In this document: piece by piece, positions 56,940 to 64,000 of the stretch
Numbering within the stretch: the first letter of the stretch is position 1
Layout of the letters: the number at the start of each line of letters is the position of its first letter
Assembly (NCBI RefSeq): GCF_024809855.1
Contig: NZ_JANUEM010000001.1
Coordinates: forward strand, 124,001-188,000
Length of the DNA stretch: 64,000 bases
Source: Rheinheimera pacifica
GTDB taxonomy: Bacteria > Pseudomonadota > Gammaproteobacteria > Enterobacterales > Alteromonadaceae
Direction: 5' to 3'
Position numbers and translations under genes: made by a program
Notes under the pieces: model-generated
The model's input: the letters and a program-made list of their open reading frames with translations, nothing else
Told to the model about the DNA's origin: nothing
Databases searched by the model: none

Positions 56940-58676
56940 TTACAGCGCCAGCATATGCCGCACTAACAGCTGCAGGTTTTGTTTATCGCGGTATTCGTTA
57001 ATATCCAGCTGATATGCCAGCTGTACTTTTTGCACGTTAACATCCGGCCAGGCTTTGTTGTCGGCATTAAACCAGATGGCATCAACAAGCTTGCCATCAG
57101 CGGTTTGCAGCATCATTTTTAAATGCCTGTCAGCCAGCATTTTTTGGCTAATCAGGTTAAATTCACCATCAAATACCGGCTCAGGAAACGCCTGGCCCCA
57201 GGGGCCGGCATTTTGCAGCAACCGGGCAAAACCAATATCAAAACACTCTGCCGGCAATTCACCATCGCTGTAAAGCACTGCGGTAAGCTGCTCCGCCGTT
57301 AAGTGTTTTTTTGCCGTTAGGCTAAGCGCCAGTTTAAAGGTATCTAAGCGGTCTGCGCTGATAGTTAACCCTGCCGCCATAGCATGGCCACCGAATTTTT
57401 TAATTAAGCCCGGGTACTGGCTGGAAATTTCTTCCAGCAAATCACGGATATGCAAACCCTGTATCGAGCGTGCCGAGCCTTTAAGCTCGCCCTCATCACC
57501 CTGGGCAAACACGATCGTTGGCCGGTGAAACTGCTCTTTAATACGCCCGGCTAAAATACCAATCACGCCCTGGTGCCAGTCGTGCCGGTATAAGCACAAA
57601 GCCTCAGGCAGTTCGGTGCCATCAAATGACAACTGGCTTAAAAACGCCTGCGCTTCTGTCTGCATACTTTGCTCTATCGCCCGGCGTTCTACGTTTAAGC
57701 TGTCAAGCTCGGCAGCATACTGGCGGGCTAAGCCCAAATCATTTGCCAGCAGGCAGCTTATGCCCAGCGACATATCGTCCAGCCGGCCGGCGGCGTTTAA
57801 ACGTGGTGCTAAGGCAAAACCAAAGTCGCTGGCGGTCAGTTTAACCGCATTACGGTTGGCAACATCAATTAACGCCTGAATACCGGGGCGGCATTTGCCG
57901 CTGCGAATACGCATTAAGCCCTGATGCACCAAAATGCGGTTGTTACTGTCCAGCGGCACCACATCGGCCACTGTGCCCAGCGCCACTAAATCCAGTAACT
58001 CTGCTACGTTAGGCTCGGCCAGTTGCCGCTGCGTAAAATAGTGTTGTTCGCGCAGTGCAGCACGTAATGCCAACAGCAGATAAAATGCCACCCCAACCCC
58101 CGCCAATGCTTTGCTAGGGAAACTGCAGCCTGGCTGATTCGGGTTTACAATAGCATCGGCATTGGGTAATTCGTTGCCAGCCAGGTGATGATCGGTTACC
58201 AGTACTTTAACACCGGCTTTTTTCGCCAGTGCAATACCTTCAATAGCCGAGATACCGTTATCAACGGTGATAATAAGCTCAGCGCCCTGCGCTACGGCAA
58301 GCTCGGCCATTTCAGGGCTTAAACCATAACCGTACTCAAAACGGTTAGGCACCAGATACTCCACCAATTTAAACCCCAGCGCTTTTAATCCGCTTAGCAA
58401 TACTGCTGTGCTGGTAGCGCCATCGGCATCAAAATCACCAACAATGACAATATGTTGCTGCTGTTGCAGAGCATTAATTAATAACGCGGTGGCGACATCT
58501 ATGCCTTTTAGCTGCTGAAACGGCAATAAACGCCCGGCGCCACGCTCAAGTTCACCGGCGTTTTTCACCCCGCGACAGGCATAAAGCCTTTTGAGTACAG
58601 GATGGGTATTATGCGGCAAGTCAGGTAACGCGCCGGGTAACTCCCGGCGCTGGATAATACGGGTTACTACAGACAT
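56940..58676 (-). CDS. recJ: Single-stranded DNA exonuclease RecJ
   Basis: This 5'-3' ssDNA exonuclease acts in recombination and mismatch repair. The 578 residues show DHH motif [13 protein letters not shown] (about 78-89), [10 protein letters not shown], the DHH motif [12 protein letters not shown], and [10 protein letters not shown]. The DHHA1 domain has [13 protein letters not shown]. The C-terminal OB fold follows. It lies between prfB and dsbC as in E. coli. Confidence 0.96.
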   Translation of the reverse strand: MSVVTRIIQRRELPGALPDLPHNTHPVLKRLYACRGVKNAGELERGAGRLLPFQQLKGIDVATALLINALQQQQHIVIVGDFDADGATSTAVLLSGLKALGFKLVEYLVPNRFEYGYGLSPEMAELAVAQGAELIITVDNGISAIEGIALAKKAGVKVLVTDHHLAGNELPNADAIVNPNQPGCSFPSKALAGVGVAFYLLLALRAALREQHYFTQRQLAEPNVAELLDLVALGTVADVVPLDSNNRILVHQGLMRIRSGKCRPGIQALIDVANRNAVKLTASDFGFALAPRLNAAGRLDDMSLGISCLLANDLGLARQYAAELDSLNVERRAIEQSMQTEAQAFLSQLSFDGTELPEALCLYRHDWHQGVIGILAGRIKEQFHRPTIVFAQGDEGELKGSARSIQGLHIRDLLEEISSQYPGLIKKFGGHAMAAGLTISADRLDTFKLALSLTAKKHLTAEQLTAVLYSDGELPAECFDIGFARLLQNAGPWGQAFPEPVFDGEFNLISQKMLADRHLKMMLQTADGKLVDAIWFNADNKAWPDVNVQKVQLAYQLDINEYRDKQNLQLLVRHMLAL

Positions 58677-58686
58677 AGGCGGTTTG

Positions 58687-59400
58687 TTATTCCGCCTGCA
58701 GTTGGGCTAACAGTGCCTGAGCAGGCTGATAGCCCGGGATTAAACGCCCGTTTGGCATAATAATGGCCGGTGTACCGCTAATACCAAACGACTGACCCAT
58801 TTCATATTGCGCTTTAACCGGGTTATTACACATTGCAGGCTTAACATCTTTGCCATTTTTTGCAGCGTCCATCGCGCCCCGGCTGTCTTTTGTACACCAG
58901 ATGTGCTGCATTTGCAGATAGGTTTCAGATGCCAGGCCGCCACGCGGAAATGCCATATAACGTACGGTAATACCGGCGTCGTTATAGTCTTTCATTTCGT
59001 TGTGTAATTTGCGGCAATAACCACAGGTAGGGTCGGTAAATACGTTAATAACGTATTTTTCGTTTTTGGCTTTGTATTCGATAGTGCCTCTTTTATTTGC
59101 CGCAACCTGTTGCTGAATATAAGGCCGCATTTGTTCGTCGTTAACCAGCACTTTGTCGGTTAGGTCATAAATATTGCCTTCAATAAAGTACCGGCCATCT
59201 TTTGAGGTAAAAAACAGGCCCCGGTTGGTAAATACCTGCAACACCCCATCCAGCGGTGCCTCAGAAATGGCATTTACTGATAAATTCAGCACAGCAAACT
59301 GCTGCTTAATCTGGTTATGCTGCGCATCAATGTCGGTGCTTTGCGCACTGGCTGCTGCGATAAATCCAAGGCTACATAACGCTGATACAAACTTTTTCAT
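58687..59400 (-). CDS. dsbC: Thiol:disulfide interchange protein DsbC
   Basis: This periplasmic disulfide isomerase has a signal peptide (MKKFVSALCSLGFIAAASA) that fixes the start at 59400. The upstream open extension of 25 codons is rejected. The N-terminal dimerisation domain covers about 20-80. The thioredoxin fold has the active site FTDPTCGYCRKLH (CGYC) and the cis-Pro loop GISGTPAI. Two further Cys (IWCTKD and AMCNNP) form the structural disulfide. It sits between xerD and recJ. Confidence 0.95.
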   Translation of the reverse strand: MKKFVSALCSLGFIAAASAQSTDIDAQHNQIKQQFAVLNLSVNAISEAPLDGVLQVFTNRGLFFTSKDGRYFIEGNIYDLTDKVLVNDEQMRPYIQQQVAANKRGTIEYKAKNEKYVINVFTDPTCGYCRKLHNEMKDYNDAGITVRYMAFPRGGLASETYLQMQHIWCTKDSRGAMDAAKNGKDVKPAMCNNPVKAQYEMGQSFGISGTPAIIMPNGRLIPGYQPAQALLAQLQAE

Positions 59401-59419
59401 ACTGTTTCCTGTTTTGCGC

Positions 59420-60337
59420 TTAAGGGCGCGGATGATGTTGCTGATGCAGGCTTTGTAACCGCGCCTGCGCGACATGGGTATAAATTTGTGTGGTAGATAA
59501 GTCGCTGTGGCCCAGCAACATTTGTACTACACGCAAATCGGCGCCATGGTTCAGTAAATGGGTGGCAAAAGCGTGGCGCAATGTATGCGGCGACAGCTCT
59601 GCCTGAATGTGCGCTACTTTGGCATAAAACTTAATACGGTGCCAGAAGGTTTGCCGTGTCATCTGCTGCGCACGGTTACTTGGAAACACCACATCCAGCA
59701 TTTGTCCGCCAAGTAACTGTACCCTCGCCTCGCGTAAATAACGTGTCAGCCAGTGTGCCGCTTCTTCGCCCATGGGCACCAGCCGTTCTTTCTGGCCTTT
59801 ACCCATTACCCTTACCAGACCGTGCTGCAGGTTAAGTTGTTGCATCGACAAGCCAACTAATTCAGACACCCGTAAACCGCTGGCGTACAAAAGCTCTAGC
59901 ATGGCTTTATCACGAAACTGTATCGGGTCATTCACGTCAGGCGCGCTCAGTAAAGCTTCAACATCTTGCTCAGATAATGTTTTAGGCAAGCTACGGCCTA
60001 CTTTGGGGTTTAATAACTGACTGAGCGGGTTGTCGGCTATTTTGCCACTTTGGTGTGCATAAGCGTAAAAGCGGCGCAAACTGCTAAGTGCGCGTGAGGT
60101 GCTGCGCGGGCTGTATTGTTTGTCGTAACGCTGCGCCAGATAACGGTTTACCAACAGGCTGTCGGTACTGAGTAAATGTTGCTGTTGCCCGGCAACAAAG
60201 GCAGCAAACTTTTTTAAATCGGTGCCGTAAGCGCTAAGTGTATGCTCACTTACGCCTTTATCCAGCCACAGCTGGTCAAGAAACTGACTGATCAGCTGCA
60301 GATCTGTTGCATCAGGTTGTACTGCTGTTGTTGCCAT
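59420..60337 (-). CDS. xerD: Tyrosine recombinase XerD
   Basis: This site-specific recombinase resolves chromosome dimers at dif with XerC and FtsK. The 305 residues have an N-terminal SAM-like domain (SEHTLSAYGTDLKKF). Catalytic Arg is in YASGLRVSELVGL, Lys in VMGKGQKERLVP, the HxxR box in LSPHTLRHAFATHLL, His in LLGHSDLSTTQIY, and the Tyr nucleophile in IYTHV. Order fldB-xerD-dsbC-recJ is conserved. Confidence 0.95.
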   Translation of the reverse strand: MATTAVQPDATDLQLISQFLDQLWLDKGVSEHTLSAYGTDLKKFAAFVAGQQQHLLSTDSLLVNRYLAQRYDKQYSPRSTSRALSSLRRFYAYAHQSGKIADNPLSQLLNPKVGRSLPKTLSEQDVEALLSAPDVNDPIQFRDKAMLELLYASGLRVSELVGLSMQQLNLQHGLVRVMGKGQKERLVPMGEEAAHWLTRYLREARVQLLGGQMLDVVFPSNRAQQMTRQTFWHRIKFYAKVAHIQAELSPHTLRHAFATHLLNHGADLRVVQMLLGHSDLSTTQIYTHVAQARLQSLHQQHHPRP

Positions 60338-60469
60338 CGCTGCCTACTCTGAAAACTCAGGCTATGTTAGCGCATGGCGGCTTAGCCGCAAAGCCGGGAT
60401 TTTGAAGGTAGCGTGATTCTGTTACACTGCGCGTCTTGATTGCTGGCGCTATGGTGTAATAACACAGAT

Positions 60470-60988
60470 ATGAAAATCGGTTTATTTTACGGCTCAACCA
60501 CCTGCTATACCGAAATGGTAGCGGAGAAAATTCAGGCTTTAATTGGCGCCGACACAGTAGAGCTGCACAATATCAAGCAAGTGCCACTAAGCCAAATGGC
60601 TGGCTACGATATTCTGATACTTGGCCTGTCGACCTGGGATTTCGGTGAAATTCAAGAAGATTGGGAAGCACACTGGGATGACATTAGCGGCGTAGATTTA
60701 AACGGCAAAATTGTTGCCATTTATGGTATGGGCGATCAACTCGGTTATGCAGAGTGGTTTATTGATGCCGTGGGTATGCTACACGACGCCATAGCACCGC
60801 AAAACCCGAGGCGCATTGGTTACTGGCCTGCCGCAGGTTACGACTTTATTGCCTCCAAAGCGCTTACTGCAAACGGCGAGCTGTTTTATGGCCTGGCACT
60901 GGACGATGAAAACCAGTACGACTTAACCGACGAGCGCTTAAACGACTGGGTAAGCCAGATTTTGCAGGAAATTGCCAGCCAGCTGTAA
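60470..60988 (+). CDS. fldB: Flavodoxin FldB
   Basis: This 172-residue electron carrier has the FMN phosphate loop FYGSTTCYTEMVA (about 6-18) and the flavin-stacking segments LGLSTWDFGEIQEDW and YGMGDQLGYAEWF. The start at MKIGLFYGS is clear, since the open frame upstream begins at a TTG in a non-conserved stretch. It is divergent from xerD, as in E. coli. Confidence 0.93.
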   Translation: MKIGLFYGSTTCYTEMVAEKIQALIGADTVELHNIKQVPLSQMAGYDILILGLSTWDFGEIQEDWEAHWDDISGVDLNGKIVAIYGMGDQLGYAEWFIDAVGMLHDAIAPQNPRRIGYWPAAGYDFIASKALTANGELFYGLALDDENQYDLTDERLNDWVSQILQEIASQL

Positions 60989-60998
60989 ATACGCCTGA

Positions 60999-61709
60999 CT
61001 AAAACTTCAGATAAAAATCTTGTAATAACGCCTTGTACTGTGCGTTGTAGCTACCATCGGCCTGATGAATACTCAGGCTGCTGTATTCAGTATCTGCCGG
61101 ATACCGGCTTAAACATAACAATAGCCGCAGCACAGCTTTAGTGTCGCTGCTGCGCACTGCACAATATTGCACGACAAACCAGCCTTGCGCCTGTGCCAGC
61201 GTTAACAGGCTTTGCGCGCTGTCAGGCGGTAATATCAGTGCAAAAACTCCTTCGCTGTGTAATAGCTCAGCGGCTTTTTGCAGCAGAGCAGCAAAGGGCA
61301 AGCTGTCGGTGTGGCGTGCCTGCGTGCGCCGCTGATCAGGCGATAACAGCGATTGTTGAAAAAACGGCGGGTTAGATACAATTAAGCGGTAACGTTTGCC
61401 ACTGCTATAGGTTAGAATGTCGCCCTTTATCAGCCGTATCGCGTTTGGCCATGGACTGCTTGCCACATTCGCAGCCGCTTGTTCTGCCGCAGCAGGATCC
61501 AGCTCTATCGCGTCTATCGCATTGGCACCCGCTGTACGCTGCGCTAACATCAGGCTTATCAGGCCAGAGCCGGCACCAATATCGAGAATATCGCCACCCG
61601 GTGGCGGTAGTGGTGCAAAAGCGCCAAGCAATAAACCGTCAGTGCCGACTTTCATCGCGCATTGATCATGAGCAACATAGAATTTTTTACATTGAAATCC
61701 GGCTGACAT
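60999..61709 (-). CDS. trmN6: tRNA1(Val) (adenine-37-N6)-methyltransferase
   Basis: This 236-residue SAM-dependent enzyme (YfiC type) has motif I DILDIGAGSGLISLML (about 41-56). The N6-adenine catalytic motif NPPF is in IVSNPPFFQQSLL, and the substrate region is RTQARHTDSLPF. The start is taken at MSAGFQCKKFYVAHDQCAM. The open frame upstream (32 codons) overlaps the srmB promoter region. It is divergent from srmB and convergent with fldB. Confidence 0.93.
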   Translation of the reverse strand: MSAGFQCKKFYVAHDQCAMKVGTDGLLLGAFAPLPPPGGDILDIGAGSGLISLMLAQRTAGANAIDAIELDPAAAEQAAANVASSPWPNAIRLIKGDILTYSSGKRYRLIVSNPPFFQQSLLSPDQRRTQARHTDSLPFAALLQKAAELLHSEGVFALILPPDSAQSLLTLAQAQGWFVVQYCAVRSSDTKAVLRLLLCLSRYPADTEYSSLSIHQADGSYNAQYKALLQDFYLKF

Positions 61710-61781
61710 CAGCACCTCCGCCGCCAGTTTACGGCGAAGCGGCCGCAGTGTCACCGGGCAGGCAACCATGCTGAGGACAAA

Positions 61782-63005
61782 ATGACAACATTCGCAGATT
61801 TTCAACTGGACGATGATATTAACCGCGCCATTAGCATGCGTGGCTTCGAGGCGCCCACGCTGATCCAGGAAATGGCGATCCCATTGGCACTGGAAGGTAA
61901 AGACTTACTGGCCAGCGCCCCCACCGGCACCGGTAAAACTCTGGCGTTTGTGTTGCCTGCCATCCAGTATCTGCTCGACTTTGGCCGCAAAGATCCGGGC
62001 TTTGCCCGCGTGTTGGTGATGACACCAACCCGTGAACTGGCATATCAGGTATACGACGAATTTAAACACTTTACCCAGTTTACCGAGCTTAATGTGGGCG
62101 TAATTACCGGTGGTATTAACTACGGCAGCCACAAAGATACACTGGAAAAAAACAACGATATTCTTATCGCCACACCCGGCCGGTTAACCGAGTACCTGGA
62201 TGAAGAAAGCTTTCAGGCTGATGAAGTAGAACTGCTGATCTTAGATGAAGCCGACCGTATGCTGGACATGGGCTTTATTGGCGAGATGAACCGCATAGTA
62301 TTGGAAGCACGCCGCCGCCGGCAGACATTTTTATTTTCAGCCACGCTGGAAGGCGCTAATTTAGAACGGTTTGCCGCACGCGCGTTAAAAGAGCCGGAGC
62401 GGGTTGAAGCCATACCATCACGTAAAGAAAACGCCAAAATTCTGCAATGGGTACATTTAGCTGACGACGCCCAGCATAAACTGGCTCTGCTTATTCATCT
62501 GTTAAAGCAGCCGGATGTCACCAAAACCATCGTGTTTATTAAAACCCGTGAGCGCCTGGCAAGCCTTACCGGCCAGCTGGAAACAGCAGGCTTACGCTGC
62601 GGCTGGTTACAGGGTGAAATGCCACAGGATAAACGTATGCAGGCGGTTGAGCGTTTCAGCTCTGGCCGGGTAAATATTTTACTGGCAACCGATATTGCCG
62701 CCCGCGGCCTGGATATTGACGATGTAAGCCACGTGATTAACTTTGATATGCCGCGCAGTGCCGACGTGTACCTGCACCGCATTGGCCGCACCGGCCGCGC
62801 CGGTAAAAAAGGCACCGCAATATCACTGATTGAAGCGCACGATATCGCTATTCTGGCTAAAGTAGAGCGCTACATTGAGCAAAAACTAAAACGCCGCGTA
62901 ATAGAAGCACTACGGCCGAAAAACAAAGAAGCCAGAGTACCGGTGAAAAAGAAAAAGCCCACCAAAGCCGCAGCGAAAAAAGCGGAAAAAAAGACGAAAA
63001 AGTAA
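61782..63005 (+). CDS. srmB: ATP-dependent RNA helicase SrmB
   Basis: This 407-residue DEAD-box helicase acts early in 50S assembly. Q motif and Walker A (SAPTGTGKT), PTRELAYQ, DEAD (ILDEADRMLDM), SAT (LFSATLEG), and HRIGRTGRAGKKG are all present. The C-terminal tail is very Lys-rich (KKKKPTKAAAKKAEKKTKK), suited to rRNA binding. Pairing with trmN6 on the opposite strand is the E. coli srmB-yfiC arrangement and supports the name. Confidence 0.92.
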   Translation: MTTFADFQLDDDINRAISMRGFEAPTLIQEMAIPLALEGKDLLASAPTGTGKTLAFVLPAIQYLLDFGRKDPGFARVLVMTPTRELAYQVYDEFKHFTQFTELNVGVITGGINYGSHKDTLEKNNDILIATPGRLTEYLDEESFQADEVELLILDEADRMLDMGFIGEMNRIVLEARRRRQTFLFSATLEGANLERFAARALKEPERVEAIPSRKENAKILQWVHLADDAQHKLALLIHLLKQPDVTKTIVFIKTRERLASLTGQLETAGLRCGWLQGEMPQDKRMQAVERFSSGRVNILLATDIAARGLDIDDVSHVINFDMPRSADVYLHRIGRTGRAGKKGTAISLIEAHDIAILAKVERYIEQKLKRRVIEALRPKNKEARVPVKKKKPTKAAAKKAEKKTKK

Positions 63006-63021
63006 GCTAAACCTCTGGCAA

Positions 63022-63046
63022 CCGCCGCTCGCAAAAACAGCGGCGG
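63022..63046 (+). terminator. Hairpin after srmB (weak terminator)
   Basis: CCGCCGCT (63022-63029) pairs with AGCGGCGG (63039-63046) around a 9-nt loop. The T run (ATTTTAA) is about 10 bases further, so the terminator may be inefficient or Rho-assisted. Confidence 0.45.
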
Positions 63047-63151
63047 CTATCGCATTTTAACTGTGCAATCTTGGAATTATTTAGTTAAGCTGCTATTGGT
63101 AGTTTGAATAAATTATTAGCTCAGTAAATTGATAGCCAGTGGAGTTGCTTA

Positions 63152-64000
63152 ATGGACAAAAGACAATTTATAAAAAACTGTGCCCTTACCGCCGCCCTGT
63201 TACCTCTGGCCGGTTGTAGCAGCGTAATAGCCGCACCTGCAGGTGCTAACAACAAACGCCTGTTGCCACTGGCTTTAAACAAGGGCGATACCGTTGCCCT
63301 GGTTAGCCCCTCTAAAGCCACCGATGAAGCCCTGGATTTACAGATTGCCCAGGAAGTGATGCAGGCGCTTGGTTTTAAGGTAAAAACCGGCAAACACCTT
63401 GCCGCCCGCCGTGGCCATTTGGCCGGTACCGACGCAGAGCGTGCTGCCGATATTAATGCCATGTTTGCCGACAAAGAGGTAAAAGCCATTATTTGCCTGC
63501 GCGGTGGCTCGGGTGCCGCCCGTTTACTGCCGTTGCTTGACTACAAGCTTATTCGTAACAACCCCAAGGTTTTACTGGGCTATTCCGACATTACCGCACT
63601 GCATAATGCTATTCATGCCCAAACCGGCTTAGTCAGCTTCCACGGCCCTAATGGAACAGGTAGCTGGAACAGCTTTAATGCCGATCAGTTTCAGCGGGTA
63701 TTTTTCGATCGCGAGTTAATGCAGTACCAAAATGTGCTGGATGCCAAAGACGAGCTGGTAGCCCGGCAAAACCGCACGGTAACCATTACCGGTGGTAAGG
63801 TGCAGGGTGAGCTGGTAGGCGGTAACCTTACGGTGTTAACCGCCCTGGCAGGCTCACCTTATTTACCCGACTTCACCGGCAAAATCTTGTTTTTAGAAGA
63901 TGTAGAAGAAGCGCCCTACCGCGTAGATCGCATGTTAAGCACGTTAAAACTGATGGGCGCACTGGATAAAATTGCCGGTTTTATTTTTGGTGAATGTACC
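63152..64000 (+). CDS. S66 family LD-carboxypeptidase-like lipoprotein (cut by window end)
   Basis: The first 283 residues are present, with no stop before the window end. The N-terminus MDKRQFIKNCALTAALLPLAGC has a lipobox (LAGC) and an RQF-containing charged start, so it is exported and lipidated. The body matches peptidase S66: LNKGDTVALVSPSKATDE, ICLRGGSGAARLLPLLD, and the catalytic Ser in LLGYSDITALHNAIH. The Glu of the Ser-Glu-His triad is probably in LFLEDVEEAPYRVDR. These enzymes remove the terminal D-Ala of tetrapeptides in murein recycling, usually in the cytoplasm, so an exported lipoprotein form is a little unusual. Confidence 0.85.
   Translation, partial: MDKRQFIKNCALTAALLPLAGCSSVIAAPAGANNKRLLPLALNKGDTVALVSPSKATDEALDLQIAQEVMQALGFKVKTGKHLAARRGHLAGTDAERAADINAMFADKEVKAIICLRGGSGAARLLPLLDYKLIRNNPKVLLGYSDITALHNAIHAQTGLVSFHGPNGTGSWNSFNADQFQRVFFDRELMQYQNVLDAKDELVARQNRTVTITGGKVQGELVGGNLTVLTALAGSPYLPDFTGKILFLEDVEEAPYRVDRMLSTLKLMGALDKIAGFIFGECT

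Overview
The window is a chromosomal segment of a gammaproteobacterium. Gene order over most of it matches that known from E. coli and relatives: eno-pyrG, mazG-relA-rlmD with barA divergent, acpS-pdxJ-recO-era-rnc-lepB-lepA, rseC-rseB-rseA-rpoE with nadB divergent, sdhE/ygfX-ygfZ, lysS-prfB-recJ-dsbC-xerD with fldB divergent, and trmN6/srmB. Moderate base composition, DUF3301, DUF2789 and DUF5924 family proteins, and a small hairpin-rich intergenic repeat suggest the Rheinheimera/Alishewanella part of the Alteromonadales/Chromatiales. That placement is an inference from gene content, not a search result.

Layout. 1-34.7 kb is core genome: glycolysis and CTP synthesis (eno, pyrG), ribosome hibernation (hpf), the stringent response (mazG, relA), rRNA modification (rlmD), the BarA hybrid kinase, a long minus-strand operon for CoA/PLP cofactors, DNA repair, ribosome biogenesis and protein export, the sigma-E envelope stress operon, NAD synthesis, succinate dehydrogenase flavinylation, an M23 peptidase overlapping a bactofilin, an M20 amidohydrolase, the RNA helicase DbpA, ArfB ribosome rescue, and a propionyl/acetyl-CoA synthetase.

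34.8-48.1 kb is an accessory island. It holds a 42-repeat CRISPR array and a complete type I-C cas operon on the minus strand (cas3-cas5c-cas8c[with an internal cas11c start]-cas7c-cas4-cas1-cas2). A ParE-like toxin-antitoxin pair sits inside the operon between the interference genes and the adaptation genes. A WYL-domain regulator lies just upstream of cas3, separated from it by a spacer carrying three related CAC(C)TGTA boxes. Next come tRNA-Gly(CCC) and a second ParE-like toxin-antitoxin pair. That second pair is enclosed exactly between the tRNA 3' half and a 49-bp perfect copy of it, the geometry of an integrated element that has no integrase.

48.1-64 kb: an alpha/beta hydrolase with an unusual ECF-type sigma factor carrying a membrane domain; a PadR/HAAS pair with four symmetric operator half-sites; an AI-2E family permease with a YqjD/YqjE-like small membrane protein cluster; then lysS, prfB (with the classic +1 frameshift site), recJ, dsbC, xerD, fldB, trmN6, srmB, and an S66 LD-carypeptidase-type (LD-carboxypeptidase) lipoprotein that runs off the right edge.

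Best candidates for something new: the cas-operon-embedded toxin-antitoxin, the 610-bp tRNA-bounded toxin-antitoxin cassette, the WYL regulator with its repeated boxes upstream of cas3, the modular intergenic hairpin repeat family, and the sigma factor fused to a membrane domain.
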